NCBI GenBank assembly: GCA_037178675.1
Contig: JAYMGJ010000584.1
Span: forward strand, 1-64,000
Length of the DNA: 64,000 nt
Origin: Scleroderma bovista
Taxonomy: Eukaryota > Basidiomycota > Agaricomycetes > Boletales > Sclerodermataceae
Direction of reading: 5' to 3'
This document shows, piece by piece, positions 12,601 to 25,100 of the stretch (its first letter is position 1; the number at the start of each line of letters is the position of its first letter). The notes beneath the pieces are model-generated. The model saw nothing but the letters and a program-made list of their open reading frames with translations, was not told where the DNA came from and did no database searches. A program made the position numbers and the translations under genes.

Positions 12601-12692
12601 CCACCACGCTATCCCGTTTACAATCCTTTTTAAAGCCTGGCAGTGAAGATATACCCACGGTCCTGATCCCCTGCCTCAGTACGAGCGCCAAC
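9645..12692. other. Gene-poor interval, no recognisable gene
   Basis: About 3 kb with no protein I can recognise, unusual for this window. Open frames up to about 100 codons occur (10484-10792 and 12038-12388 on +, 11030-11332 and 12416-12694 on -) without domain features. One spliceable stretch on +, about 10195-10440, reads EIVAVLTALPDSEEPTFAHS and on through canonical GT...AG sites, but ends after a few more codons. It may be a fragment of an unrecognised or decayed gene. No terminal repeats, tandem arrays or transposase motifs seen. Confidence 0.4.
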
Positions 12693-13681
12693 ATGTCACC
12701 GGTGCGTGCTGTATGTAAACTACACAGCTATGTTGCGATGATTTCTTCCAGGCTAGGATCATTTCAAGGGAAGAATACCTCCTCTTAGCCAAGGTTGCAG
12801 AAGAGGCAGAGCGCTACGAAGGTACTTCTCCTGAACTTTCCAATATGCTTTAGTGTGCTATGAATTGGTTTGGTTCCAACCGCAAATTTTAGATCTCGTT
12901 GCCCAGATCAAAGGCTTGTCTAAGAGCTATGGTGCTCTGACTATCGAGGAACGCAACCTCCTCTCCGTTGCGTACAAAAACATTACCAATGCTCTTCGCA
13001 GCAGTTGGAGAATCGTTGATTCTCTGGAGAGGATGGAATCGAGCCATGGGCAGACTGAACGCCAGCTAGCACTGCTACGACAACAGCGGTGTAAGATCGA
13101 AGGCGAGCTTGCCGATGTCTGTAAGGACATCATACAACTACTGGATGACCGCCTGTTATCCACAGCCTCCCGTGGGGAGGAGACTGTGTTTTATTACAAG
13201 ATGTAACGTTATCCCTGACTCTCTGTAAACTTTTGTGCTGACTAAAGTGTTTTTCAGGAAGGGTGATTATTATCGTTACCTTGCCGAATTTGCACAAGTC
13301 CAGGACAGAGGTCGCTATTCTGACCTCTCCCTTGCCGCATACAAGTTTGCCTACAAGCATGCGTTAGCTTTACTGGAGCCCACGCACCCAACGAGATTGG
13401 GCCTTGCACTGAATTTCGCCGTATATTACCATGATGTGCGGAAAAGTCCCGAGCGAGCCTGCCATCTGGGAAAACACGCGTTCGATGAAGCTGTTGCGTG
13501 TTTGGATGATTCATCATCACTCCAAGTCATGCGCGATTCGATGATGATCTTGCAACTTCTAAGGGATGACCTTGTGATTTGGTCGGGAGAGATGCAGAGA
13601 GGTAAGCTTTACAGGCATTACACGTTATTTGAAGTCTTAGTGCCTACTGGTTTCGGTATAGAAAATTACGCTGATAAGTGA
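12693..13681 (+). CDS. Divergent 14-3-3 protein
   Basis: Phosphoserine/threonine-binding adaptor. Five exons, 12693-12701 (only 9 bases), 12752-12821, 12893-13202, 13258-13601 and 13662-13681, sum to 753 bases and 250 residues, the normal family length. Hallmarks: SREEYLLLAKVAEEAERYED, EERNLLSVAYKNITNALRSS, KMKGDYYRYLAEFAQ, THPTRLGLALNFAVYYHDV and MMILQLLRDDLVIWSGEMQ. The phosphate pocket (Lys49, Arg56, Arg127, Tyr128 in human zeta numbering) is kept and so is Asn173, but Asn224 of the usual RDNLTLW is Asp (RDDLVIW). The middle helices are more divergent than in standard fungal 14-3-3s, and the usual acidic tail is missing (ends ENYADK). Probably a second, specialised paralogue; that is inference because the canonical copy is not in the window. 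Confidence 0.9.
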
Positions 13682-13890
13682 TGACGAATCTCTCCTCGAC
13701 AGCCTTCGATTCGTCGGAGATGCTGATTTTACCCTTTGTTTTGCTTCTAACGAGGACATTTTTCTATGGCCCGTTTTCTTTGTACATCGCTGACATGGTC
13801 GTATATCTACAATGCCTTCCAGGTGAGGGAAAGATACAAGGATTGAGTCAATGAGCTTTTCAGATGCGATGGATATACAACTACATACCG

Positions 13891-15241
13891 CTATTGTGGG
13901 GTTTGGGCGAAAGTAGCAGCTACCAACAACGGGAAGACCAGGGTTGCATCAGCAAAGACCTAGAGGGTGAATGGTAGCTAGCCTTTCTAGTTTGCTTCCA
14001 AAGTAACCTACCTTCACCGATTCAGCACCGGCGCGAATTTTACCCCAGGACACTGCCTCATCTGGTTGTGCTCCTGAATCAGAGCCATCAAACTCCTGTC
14101 CCGTATTCTGCGTGTAATGGTCAGAGTGAATTCAAGGATACATCGTGGGGGGACTTACTATATACACAGAAAAGTCGGCGCCATTTCGCTAGTATTGAAT
14201 TATAAGGAACTGGGTACTACGCGAAAACCAGACATTTCTTACAATTAGCATAGCGTTGGCAATTTGATGCTTACACACTCCGCCACCAAGGATAATCATG
14301 CCTGCTTTTACCGACTTGCGGGAGAGTTCATTGAGAGCGCGGATGTCGCCCACAATGTCGATTATCAATCCAGGTGAATGGAACGAATGAAAGTACATCA
14401 TGTCCCCCAACGAGCCGTCGGTAAGGGCCGGGCAGAACACAGGGATATCATTCTGGATGAATTGGACTCAGTTCCGCGTTCAAATCAAGGTCAGGTGCAA
14501 ATATGTTCGTGGAATTCACTTTGTAGGCCCAGTAATACACCGATTCTTCGTTATCGATCTCCTTCCCTAGACGCCGGATAAAGGAACTTGGTGTCCATAC
14601 TTCACCGGAAGCTTGTTGTTCTGCCAACATGATATCGAGTATCGGTAAGAGCCAGTCCTCAAATTTGCAATAGTTGTCGTTCGGAACAATGAGATTTCCT
14701 ATGCGGTTCATGCCTTTTCTACGGAGGTCGGCACCGTCCATCCTGAAATCAGCCAAGTATGTCTTCCCAAGGCACTTGATGAAATCTTCTTCGATTCCTC
14801 CAGCTGTGGTTACGATCGCAGAAACATGCTTGTGCTTGACAAGATACTTTATGACTTCGCGAAGGCCTGAAGAGATGAGATTGGAGGTATAGCCGAGGAA
14901 GATGTTACAGCGTGTTTGCGCCCTCACTTCGGGATCCGTGTATTGATCTGGATCATCAGGGGATATGGGTTCGTCAGATAACCGCCACGTTCGCTGGAGG
15001 AAGAATGTGAGATACCAAGGACATGCGGGCAAGCAACCAGAGATGCTACCATACGGTTTACGATGTTGATCGCTTGCCCGAGACTGTTCGCCTGGAATCC
15101 AATGCGTTCATAGCTCTGAAGGAGCTGTTGAAGAGATAGGTCTCTCTCAAAATCCGGTCCGTCCACTGAGATGGCAGAGTCCGGAAGAGGTTCAGAACGT
15201 TGCAAGATGGCTGCTGCTGCATCTGTCGGAATTTGGTCCAT
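13891..15241 (-). CDS. DYS1: Deoxyhypusine synthase
   Basis: Transfers the aminobutyl group of spermidine to a lysine of eIF5A, with NAD, the first step of hypusine formation. The start at 15241 gives [20 protein letters not shown] and the region [17 protein letters not shown] joins over an intron to [10 protein letters not shown]. Conserved blocks follow: [75 protein letters not shown] (shifted), [59 protein letters not shown] and finally [20 protein letters not shown]. The Lys of SVK, just before an intron, is the catalytic lysine that carries the enzyme intermediate. Ends at 13891. Head-to-head with SEC7 (184 bases apart). Confidence 0.95.
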
Positions 15242-15425
15242 GCCAGTTGACTTGGATCCACTCTACTTATGATAGAGGCAGAGCGAGTTGTAAGTATTAT
15301 GCTATGTGCATACTAGTTGAAGTATCTGAACTCCGATCCGTAACTCGTTACTACTGCGCGTTCAATTGACTTGGGCTGGCCCACGACAGCGACGCGACAA
15401 CGAAGCACACGACGCCCTCGCCCAC
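15242..15425. promoter_or_regulatory. Shared promoter, DYS1 (-) / SEC7 (+)
   Basis: 184 bases between two start codons facing away from each other. No clear TATA box. It must hold both core promoters and both 5' leaders unless transcripts overlap. Confidence 0.5.
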
Positions 15426-18400
15426 ATGGATGCAACCAGTTCTTCAGACGCAGAACAGCCCAGTGATCATCCTGCTGAGCCCATCGTCGCGGATGGCCCC
15501 GAAGTCACTTTCAGCAATACTCCTTCAGAAGCCATTAACCCTCCAACACCAGTAGAAGCCCACGGAGAAACGGTCGAACACGAGCCGGAACCATGTACAA
15601 TTCGCGCTGTAGTCCAATCAGCAACCGCTCCCCGCGAAACTCAACAGCGCGAGGTGCTTACCGACGAGTCTTTGCCCCAACAGTTTCCCCCAGCTGCTCC
15701 CTCCAAATCATCCTCCCCGCCGACCCCAGCCAATGACCTGTCGGCGTTTCCATCACCTTCCCAGGCGCACTTGGCGGATAAGGTCGGACGTGGTGACGGA
15801 ACACCGCAGACCCCGTCCAATGTCAGCACGCCGTCTTCAGCGCATCATAAACGCTCATTGACCGTCTCTCGTGGGCATACGGTCTCCGTAGTGTTGATAT
15901 CATCAGCTCTTGAGACGATATTAGCCTCCAAAGAAGCAAAGCGATCTGCCCCCCTCCACGATTCCGCACAGAAAGCCTTGGAGATGGTCCGTGCTGGTCA
16001 AGGTGGAGACCAGCCACGGGAGATCTTCGAGCCTCTTCGCCTCGCATGTGAAACCAGGAGCGACAAACTAATGATTGCAAGCTTAGACTGTATATCCAAG
16101 TTGATATCATATTCCTTCTTTGCCGAGGAGGACTCTGATCAGTCTCTTCCTTCTCCTCCCCCCTCGCCTGGATTACATGCACGTCATTCTATGAGCGCGT
16201 CACAGACCGATATCCCTCAGCCATCCCTCGTTGACCTTGTTGTCTACACCATCACGAGTTGTCATTCTGAGACAGCACCAGAGGCCGTGTCTTTGCAGGT
16301 CGTTAAAGCTTTGCTTTCCCTGATACTATCTCCCACCATCTACGTGCACCATTCCTCCCTCCTCAAGGCTGTCCGCACGGTATATAATGTTTTTCTCTTG
16401 AGTACGGATCCCGTCAACCAAATGGTTGCTCAAGGTGGACTCACGCAGATGGTGCATCATATTTTCACACGCTGCAGGCCTAGTCAACCCAACAACTCGG
16501 AGGACACGTCAAGCCTTAGGCCATCTGTGAGCTCCGATAGGTTGACACCTTCATCCAACAACATGGCCACGACACTAGAGTATCGCCGTTCCTCCGTAGT
16601 TCCAGAACCAGCCCCCCTTCCAAAATATTCGCAATCTCGACCTGAAGTTGATCAGGGGCATGATACCATCGTGCTGACATCACCAGACAGTGGTGTCTCT
16701 CATTCCGAGGAGGAAGGTGTGAATGCTAATTCAACCAATGGACCTGCACCCGCGCTAGAGACGTAAGCATTATCAATTCCGTGAGACACCAATCTGATAT
16801 ATTTCAAGGCCCGAAATTCCTGGTTCTGAAGTTCTATCCTCTGCACCAGCTGAAGAATTAAAAGAAAACGGACATGCGCAGAGAGCCCTCACAACCAATG
16901 ATATGTTCATCAAAGACGCATTTTTGGTCTTCCGTGCCCTTTGCAAGTTGACAATGAAACCCCTGAATAGCGAGAGGTTCGTTATATGGTGAATAGTTCA
17001 GACTACTTGTCTGAAATTTTTGTTTTCAGTGAGCATGACCTGAAATCGCATGCGATGAGATCGAAACTACTATCTTTACATCTGGTTCTGACCGTGTTGA
17101 ACTCGCATATGACGTTGATTGTCGATCCTACAGCAATCATTTATTCAGCTTCGTCACACGAAGCAACTACCTTTGTCCAGGCCATTAACCAATATCTTTG
17201 CCTATGTCTGAGCAGAAATGCGGTGAGCCCAGTGCCTCAGGTGTTTGAAGTTAGTGTAGAGATATTTTGGCGTGTCCTTTCCGGCATGCGAACCAAGCTG
17301 AAGGTGATTGATTATTTATGCATCCGCTGTATTTTGCCTAATGTCGAACGTCAGAAAGAAATAGAAGTTTTACTCCATGAAATCTTTATTCCTATCTTGG
17401 AGATGCGAACGTCTACATTGAAACAAAAAGCGATTATCCTTGCAATGCTGTCTAAGCTTTTCCAAGAGCCACAGGCGCTGGTCGAGTTGTATCTCAATTA
17501 CGACTGTGACGGTGAAGCCGTTGACAACATTTACGAACAGTGAGCTCTTTCCTAACAGAATTAGCACGAACTTGAACATTTTGTTAGCCTGATAACCATT
17601 GTCTCCAAAGTTGCTACCATCCCGTACTCAGCATCACAAAGCAAGGGAAACGAACCTCCAAGTCCCGCACTTCCGCCGCAAACAAAATCTCATGGTTCAA
17701 CATCGCATGCTTCCGGGGCCATACCCGTATCGGGGATGATAGACGCTTCGACGATCGGTCTTTCCGAAGGACAGTTAAGGAGGCAGGGTCTCGAGTCCCT
17801 TACTAGCGTTCTGAGATCACTAGTTTCTTGGGGAACAACTACAGGCAAGACACCGGTTGACACCAACATGGAGACTGCTCGTGCACAAGTAGGTGATGAC
17901 ACTGGCCATGAAGCCATGGCTTCGGATCCTTCGCTAGATAGAACTGCTGCGACCTCTGGGAACGTCGAGGCACTTCGCCAGCCCACACCCGACACTGCCG
18001 ATGATCCGACAAGGTTTGAGAGTGCAAAGCAAAAGAAAACCAGTCTGCTGGAAGGGATCAAGAAGTTCAACTTTAAACCGAAACGTGTAATTAATCCGTC
18101 ATTATCGACCAGACTACCAGTTCTCATAACACTAATTAGGGTATTCAATTTCTCTTTGAAACTGGTTTCATTTCAAGTTTATCGCCAACCGATATCGCAC
18201 GGTTCTTATTAACAACGGATGGGTTGAGTAAGAGTATGATAGGCGAATATTTGGGAGAAGGGTACCGCATTTCAACCACTTCTACAACCTTTTGCCATTG
18301 ACAATTTCATCCATAGAGACGAGGTGAACGTGACTGTCATGCACGCATTTGTCGACTTTTTAGACTTCCGGAACTCGGGTTTCTTGGATGCTCTTCGGTT

Positions 18401-21400
18401 ATTTTTGCAGGCATTCCGTCTACCTGGTGAAGCCCAGAAGATCGATCGTTTCATGTTAAAATTTGCAGAGAGATATGTCGGGGGGAACCCTCATACCCCA
18501 TTTAAGAATGCAGGTGAACAGCAATGCTTTTTTTCTTTACTTGGCGCACCTCATTCCATTGTAGACACCGCCTACGTTCTTGCATATTCTACTATCCTCC
18601 TTAATACGGATGCTCACAACCCCCAAATCAAGCACCGTATGACCAAGGCCGACTTCGTTAGAAATAACCGCGGTATCAATGATGGGGATGACCTTCCAGA
18701 GGAACTTTTATCAGGCATATTCGATGAAATTCAGAATAACGAGATTAGGATGAAAGACGAAGTAGAATCGGTGACTCTTCCAGCTGCGGGAGCTGGTCTA
18801 GCAAACGTAATCGCTAACGTTGGAAGGGATCTCCAGAAAGAGGCTTACATGTTACAGTCAAGTGGGATGGCGAACAAGACAGAGGTCTGTTGGCTTGCCA
18901 TACCTCATATTCTCCTCTCACACCTTATAGGCACTTTTCAGAACTTTGATGCGGTCCCAGCGCAGATCCCGTACGGGTGAACAATTCTTCAGTGCATCGC
19001 ACTTTGTCCACGTACGGCCAATGTTCGAAGTTGCGTGGATATCTTTCCTTGCAGGACTTTCTGGGCCACTTCAAAATACTGATGATATGGAAATTGTGGA
19101 CCTCTGTCTTGATGGTTTCAAAAACGCCATTCGCATTGCCTGTTTCTTTGATTTGGAACTGGAACGCAATGCATTCGTGACGACATTGGCCAAATTCACC
19201 TTTCTGAATAACCTCGGAGAAATGAAGTCCAAGAATATGGAAGCTATCAAGACGCTGTTGGACGTGGCAGTAAACGAGGGAAATAACTTGAAGGGATCTT
19301 GGCGCGACGTGCTTTCTTGTGTCAGTCAATTAGAACATATGCAATTGATTAGTAGCGGCATCGATGTTCCGGATATAAAGAAAGGGTACGTGTTTTGACG
19401 TGAACCAGTGGATGAGAACTGAGTATTTTGCAGTCGATCTCGCAAACTTCCCGCCGAAGAGCTGGCCAATGAGAGCCGGTCAACACATATCACAGTTGCT
19501 GCTGATATGGTCTTCTCCCTTAGTCGCTACCTTTCAGGGGTTTGTATTATCTATCTCTCGTGGCAGTTCACATTAATTCCAGCGACTTCTAGACAGCCAT
19601 TGTTGACTTTGTCCGGGCACTGTGTGATGTATCTTGGGAGGAGATACAATCCTCTGGCCTCTCACAGCATCCTCGCTTATTCGGCCTTCAAAAACTCGTC
19701 GAAATTTCTTACTATAACATGAACCGCATTCGTATGGAGTGGTCGAATCTGTGGGATATCCTAGGGGAGCACTTTAACCAAGTAAGTGACCTCATGACCC
19801 CATAACCATGTCACTCAGGGAGATTAGGTCTGCTGTCACAACAACCCCCATGTCGGATTTTTTGCTTTGGATTCCTTACGACAACTCTCTATGCGATTCT
19901 TGGAAAAGGAAGAGTTACCGCATTTCAAATTTCAAATGGACTTTTTGAGGCCCTTCAAACACACAATGTTGCATAATGCCAACCCAGACATACGCGACAT
20001 GGTATGCAATCGGTCACAGTGGAATCTGAGGATCAGTCTTAACCCGCTTCCCAGGTCTTGCAGTGTCTTCAGCAAATGATACAGGCTCGGGTGGAGAATA
20101 TGAGGTCTGGCTGGCGGACCATGTTTGGCGTGTTCTCTGCTGCCTCGAAAGTACTCACAGGTATGACGCGTTGGGAACATTTGATATAGCACTAAGTTTG
20201 TTCCGTTAGAGCGAATAGCCAACTCAGCCTTCGAGATCGTTACCAAAGTAAACAAGGACCACTTCGCAGCAATTGTCCGTTATGGCGCTTTTGCAGATCT
20301 GACGGTTTGCATCACTGAATTCTGCAAAGTCAGCAAATATCAAAAACTTAGTTTACTGGCGATCGCAATGCTACGTGGCCAAATCCCCGTCATGCTTAGC
20401 TCTCCTGAGTGCGGGATTGGCCCAGAAAGCCGGTCTCCCAGTGAAGATAGCATGATGCGATATTGGTACCCCGTGCTATTTGGTTTCTACGACATTATTA
20501 TGAACGGGGAAGACCTCGAAGTACGGCGACTGTGAGGATCGATCTTCATGCGTAGAGTAGAAACTGAGCTCTTTTTCATCTAGTGCTCTCGATTCATTGT
20601 TCACGACGTTGAAATCGTATGGAAGATCATTCCCGGTGGAGTTCTGGGATACTATCTGCCAGAAGCTACTTTTCCCGATTTTCGCAGTGCTGAAGTCTAG
20701 CCAAGATTTATCGCGATTCAGTACACAGGAAGACATGAGTGTGTGGCTATCGACAACGATGATTCAAGCACTACGCGATCTCGTTGACCTTTATACTTTC
20801 TACTACGACATACTTGAACGCTTTCTCGATGGTTTACTGGACCTGCTGTGTATCTGTATTTGCCAAGGTTCGTGACGCTTACTGTGTTTTGCAAATACTT
20901 ACCTTCTATAAAGAAAATGATACCCTCGCCAGAATCGGAACATCATGTTTGCAGCAGTTCCTTGAGAGTAATGTGCGGAAACTTACCGCAACGCAATGGG
21001 AACGTGTAGCTTCTACGTTCGTTAAGCTTTTCCGAACAACAACGCCCCATCAATTATTTGACGAAAGCCTGCGTGTCGAGATTGATGGCAGCACCGCTGA
21101 ACTCACGGACTCCAATGGTGAGGTTGATGCCGCTTTTCTGGTTGCGTTTACTGACCCCTACGAAAGATCCCCAGGGACAGACAATCCTCCCTGCTCCCCT
21201 TTCCCCTACTAGTGAACGTGTGTCAAGCGAAGTCAAGCCTTCGCTCAATGATCGTCGTAGGACCTTCAAACAGATCATTGTCAAATGTGTACTCCAACTA
21301 CTCCTCATTGAAACAACTAATGACTTGTTGCGGAACGACGCCGTTTACACTACAATCCCCCCAGATCAGTTACTCAGATTAATGAGCGTTTTGGATCATA

Positions 21401-22016
21401 GCTATCAATTCGCTCGCAGTTTCAATGATAACAAGGAAATTCGCACAGGACTTTGGAAAGTCGGTGAGTACTGCGTGTTCCTCCGAGAAATACATTTGAC
21501 GATGTCCTAGGATTCATGAAACATTTACCAAACCTCTTGAAACAGGAGTCAAGTAGCGCGGCCACTTTGGTCCACGTCTTGCTGAGGATGTACTTCGATG
21601 AGCGGCCTGAACATCAGTCAGCACGATCACAAATCGCTGAACGTCTCCTGCCGTATGATACATTGTTTGTGAGGAAACAACGTCAACTAATGGACATCGC
21701 AGGCTGGGCTTGAGCGTCCTCTCGGATTATGCCAAGTTACGGACAGACACTCAAGCTAAGAACATCGCCGCATGGACACCTGTTGTAACAGAAATTTTCG
21801 ATGGCTTCTGCCGCTTTGATAACAAAACAGTGAGTTTCCTGCTACAGTCACGAAATCTGGCATAACAAGGATCATCAGTTTGCGAAATATTTGTCCGTCA
21901 TTTACCCGCTATGTACAAGCCTTCTGGCTCGCGACATTGCACCAGAGGTAAGATTGGGCTTGAAGAGATATTTTGAGCGGGTAGGGTATGCACAGGGCAT
22001 CATGGACCCTTCATGA
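15426..22016 (+). CDS. SEC7: Large ARF guanine-nucleotide exchange factor SEC7/BIG
   Basis: Trans-Golgi ARF-GEF that recruits coats. Starts at 15426 ([14 protein letters not shown]); the N-terminal about 130 residues are Pro/Ser-rich. A DCB region ([19 protein letters not shown]) and a HUS box ([16 protein letters not shown], about 17490-17540) precede the SEC7 domain. That begins with the helix [20 protein letters not shown] (about 18150-18215) and carries the catalytic-glutamate motif [14 protein letters not shown] (about 18413-18455) and [17 protein letters not shown]. Downstream are HDS regions ([17 protein letters not shown], about 19300). The end, [20 protein letters not shown], is read without an intron to the stop at 22014-22016. 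Span 6.6 kb with some 15 short introns, estimated 1,850-1,950 residues. Tail-to-tail with SLA1, 91 bases apart. Confidence 0.93.
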
Positions 22017-22107
22017 TCGATTTATAGATAGCTCATCGTATCGTATACATATTCCATCCATGGTTAAGCTGATCTAATGATAACAAAACGATGAGTGCAG
22101 GTTACAT

Positions 22108-25100
22108 TTAATATCCCGTGTAGCCACTCTGATATCCACTTGGCTGGAATACCCAACCCGTTGCTTGTGGGACGAAGCCTGTTGGCTGAGCTAGAAACAC
22201 TTCCATATCAGGGATTGGCTTCGATTGACACTGATCCAACGTACGATTGACTCTGAGTGCATCATATTTATCTGAAAAGGCGTCAACCAAAAATATCGCA
22301 AATGCCAACAATAAGGATAGCTCACTGGCTTGCTGAGGTGTCGTGTGGTCATTATCCGCTGCAAAAGTACCAGATTTCATCTGCGCAAATATGTTTGCAG
22401 GTGAAGTACTAGCATTGGAACTACTTTGGGGCTGAGGATAAGGCACGGGAGGGGTAGGAGATGGTGTTGATATCATGCTGTTAAATGCCGACTGCCCAAA
22501 AGGTGGTAAACCTGTTGGATCTTCTTCAAATATAAGTATAGCGATCCAAAAGTATAATATATGCTTACTTGTCGATACTGGTAAGGTGGACACATTCGGA
22601 ATGGAAGGTGGTACTGCAAAAGTACCGAAAGAGCCTGTAGAAACGCCAGTTGGCTGTGTCATCATGGTGACCGAAGCCGGAAAACCTGTAGGTTGTGCCA
22701 CGAGGTGTTGAGGGTTTCCTGGAGAAATACTCGTGGGTTGGGGTTGAAGGAAAGACTGGGGAGGTACGCTTCCAGCACGCGTCGGAACAAAGCTGTTAAA
22801 TCCGGTTGTGGTTGGAACCAGTGGCTGTAGCAAACTCTGATTAGCAGGGACAGGGGCGAAAGGGCCACGGGGACTGTTGTATTGTTGAGAGAGTGCCCCC
22901 GTTTGTTGATTTAGAAGGTGTTGCCCAAGGGGGACAGGTGATGTTCCCATGCCTAAACCATTGTTGTAGCCTGGCGAGGTCACAATAGGGTTAACGGTCG
23001 GAGGAGCAGATACTGGGGATGGTGAAGGAGCAGTGCGATTGGTCCTCAACTGGCTGAGCCGTGCCAATTGGTCGAAGATGTCGGCATCAGTCTTCGCCGG
23101 TCCCACTTTGCTTTCCTGCGATTGGTTCTCAGTTAAAACAACGGGGGGCACAGAGGGAGGTGGGGTAGCGGTAACTGTTTGCGTTGCTGGAGGAGCGGAA
23201 GGTGGCCGAGGTGTATTCGCTAGTGGTGTGGGAGCGGGGGATGACTTAGCACCCGGACGGTTCGTCCATGCATCGTCATCGAAACCTGTCCTTGCTCCGG
23301 CTATTGTAGAACTAGGTCCCTCGGGTACTACAGTTGTTGGACTGTTGGTTGTAACCAGGGGTGAACCAGTTCGCTTGATTTGCTCCGAGGCAGAACCGAT
23401 AGCACCCATGTCAACAGTGGAAGGAGGGAGAGTCTTGCTTGGCTGCGGTCTTCCTCGTCGCTGAGTATTATTCTTGAGTAACCCTCCAGGACTAGCAAAA
23501 AGGTTAGGCGCTGGACTTGGTGTGGACTTCTTTCCGTCCTCTTCCTCTTGCAACTTTCGCGCCAGCTCTTCATCACGGGCAATCTGGTTTTGAGACGGCG
23601 ACTTTGCCTTTGTATACTTCTGTTGGATGACTTTGTTTACACGTATAATATCTCCCTCACGTAAGCCAAGTGAACGCATGGTGGACTCGGTAATATCTGG
23701 AAGAATGGTTTCGTCAATCTTATCCTTCTCGAAAGATGTGGCATAACGCGTGCAATCGTCGATGTCACAGCCAGCCGACAGGAAGAATTCAAACCAATCC
23801 ATCGATGGTCCTCGCTTAGGCTGTGCCGCCACTTTCTTAGTGGCCTCACCTTGTCGCTTGAATGCAAGTGGTTGGTCATCTTCATCAGTTGTACGCCGAT
23901 GAGATTGTGACCCGGCACCCGCAGACTTCTTCGCCATCAAACGTTCGACGTAACGCATGTCTTCTAATGACATCTTCTCTGAGGGGACTTCAATCACGAC
24001 ACCATTGACTTTGTGCAGTCGGAGCTTTCCGTTGGTGTATTCGAGGAGTGCTGCTTCAACCCGGAACTGACCAGTGCGGTCATGCCAGGTACGCGTGGAT
24101 TGGGGGGGTGGACCACCTACTTGCAATAGTGTTATCCCTGTTCATTATCGATGCCTGGTCACCAGAAAATGACGCACTCTTTGTCTCGCTAGATCTCCTG
24201 GTAGATGTCGACTCTCTTGAGGGCTTGCTCTGGGTGGATGCTGGGCGACTGATAAATGAACGATCAAGTCAACGCGGTAATTGGGACGCCTCGAGAAAAT
24301 CTCTTACGGAGAATTACTTTGCTCTCTCTCGGCCTTCTGTTGTGCACGCTTCGCAGCCTCTTGTCGCTGCTTTCTTTGGGCCTCTGCAACTGCAGCAGCT
24401 TCCTCTTTCTCTCGACGCTTCTTTTCCGCCTCTGCTGCTAAGGCAGCCTTGGCACGTTGTTCCTCTTCAGCCTGCTTTCGTTCCTTTGCCTTCCGATCTG
24501 CATCTATGCGGTCCTGGGCTTCTTGAGCGAGGCGTTCGCCCTCAAGTTCGCGCTCCTGTTGTTCCATTCGTAATCGAGCTTCCTCCTCCCTGGCTGCAGC
24601 ATCATTTTCCATGAAAGTCGAAGGAGTGCCCGTGGACTGTCATAATTCAGAGACTGGTACGTTGATTGCACTTCCACACTTACTTCGACATAGGATGCAG
24701 GTACCACTCCTTCAAGGCCCTCTTCATTCCTACACTTCCACCACTCTTCGCCTTCCTTCTCAATAACCCAAAGCCGCTCACCTTCTTGAACGGAGAGCTC
24801 ATCGGGACTAGAACCTTGGAATTCGTATAACGCGACCGCAGGTTCTCCATCGTTCTCGTCGTCATGATCCACACTACTGACTCCAGCCCCTTCGTCCCCG
24901 TCTTCTGATGATTCACGAGGAGGGATAATCTCTGGAGATTCATCTGTGAAACGAACAGAGGCCCCATTCTTCTTGGACTGGCTCACAACCTCTGTATGGT
25001 GCGACGGAGGGGGAATTGTATCTGTGCGTCCGTCTGTCTCCCCACTAGCAAGAGTTGATGAATGAATGTCCCTGGACGACTCCAGTTTGCGGACAATGGT

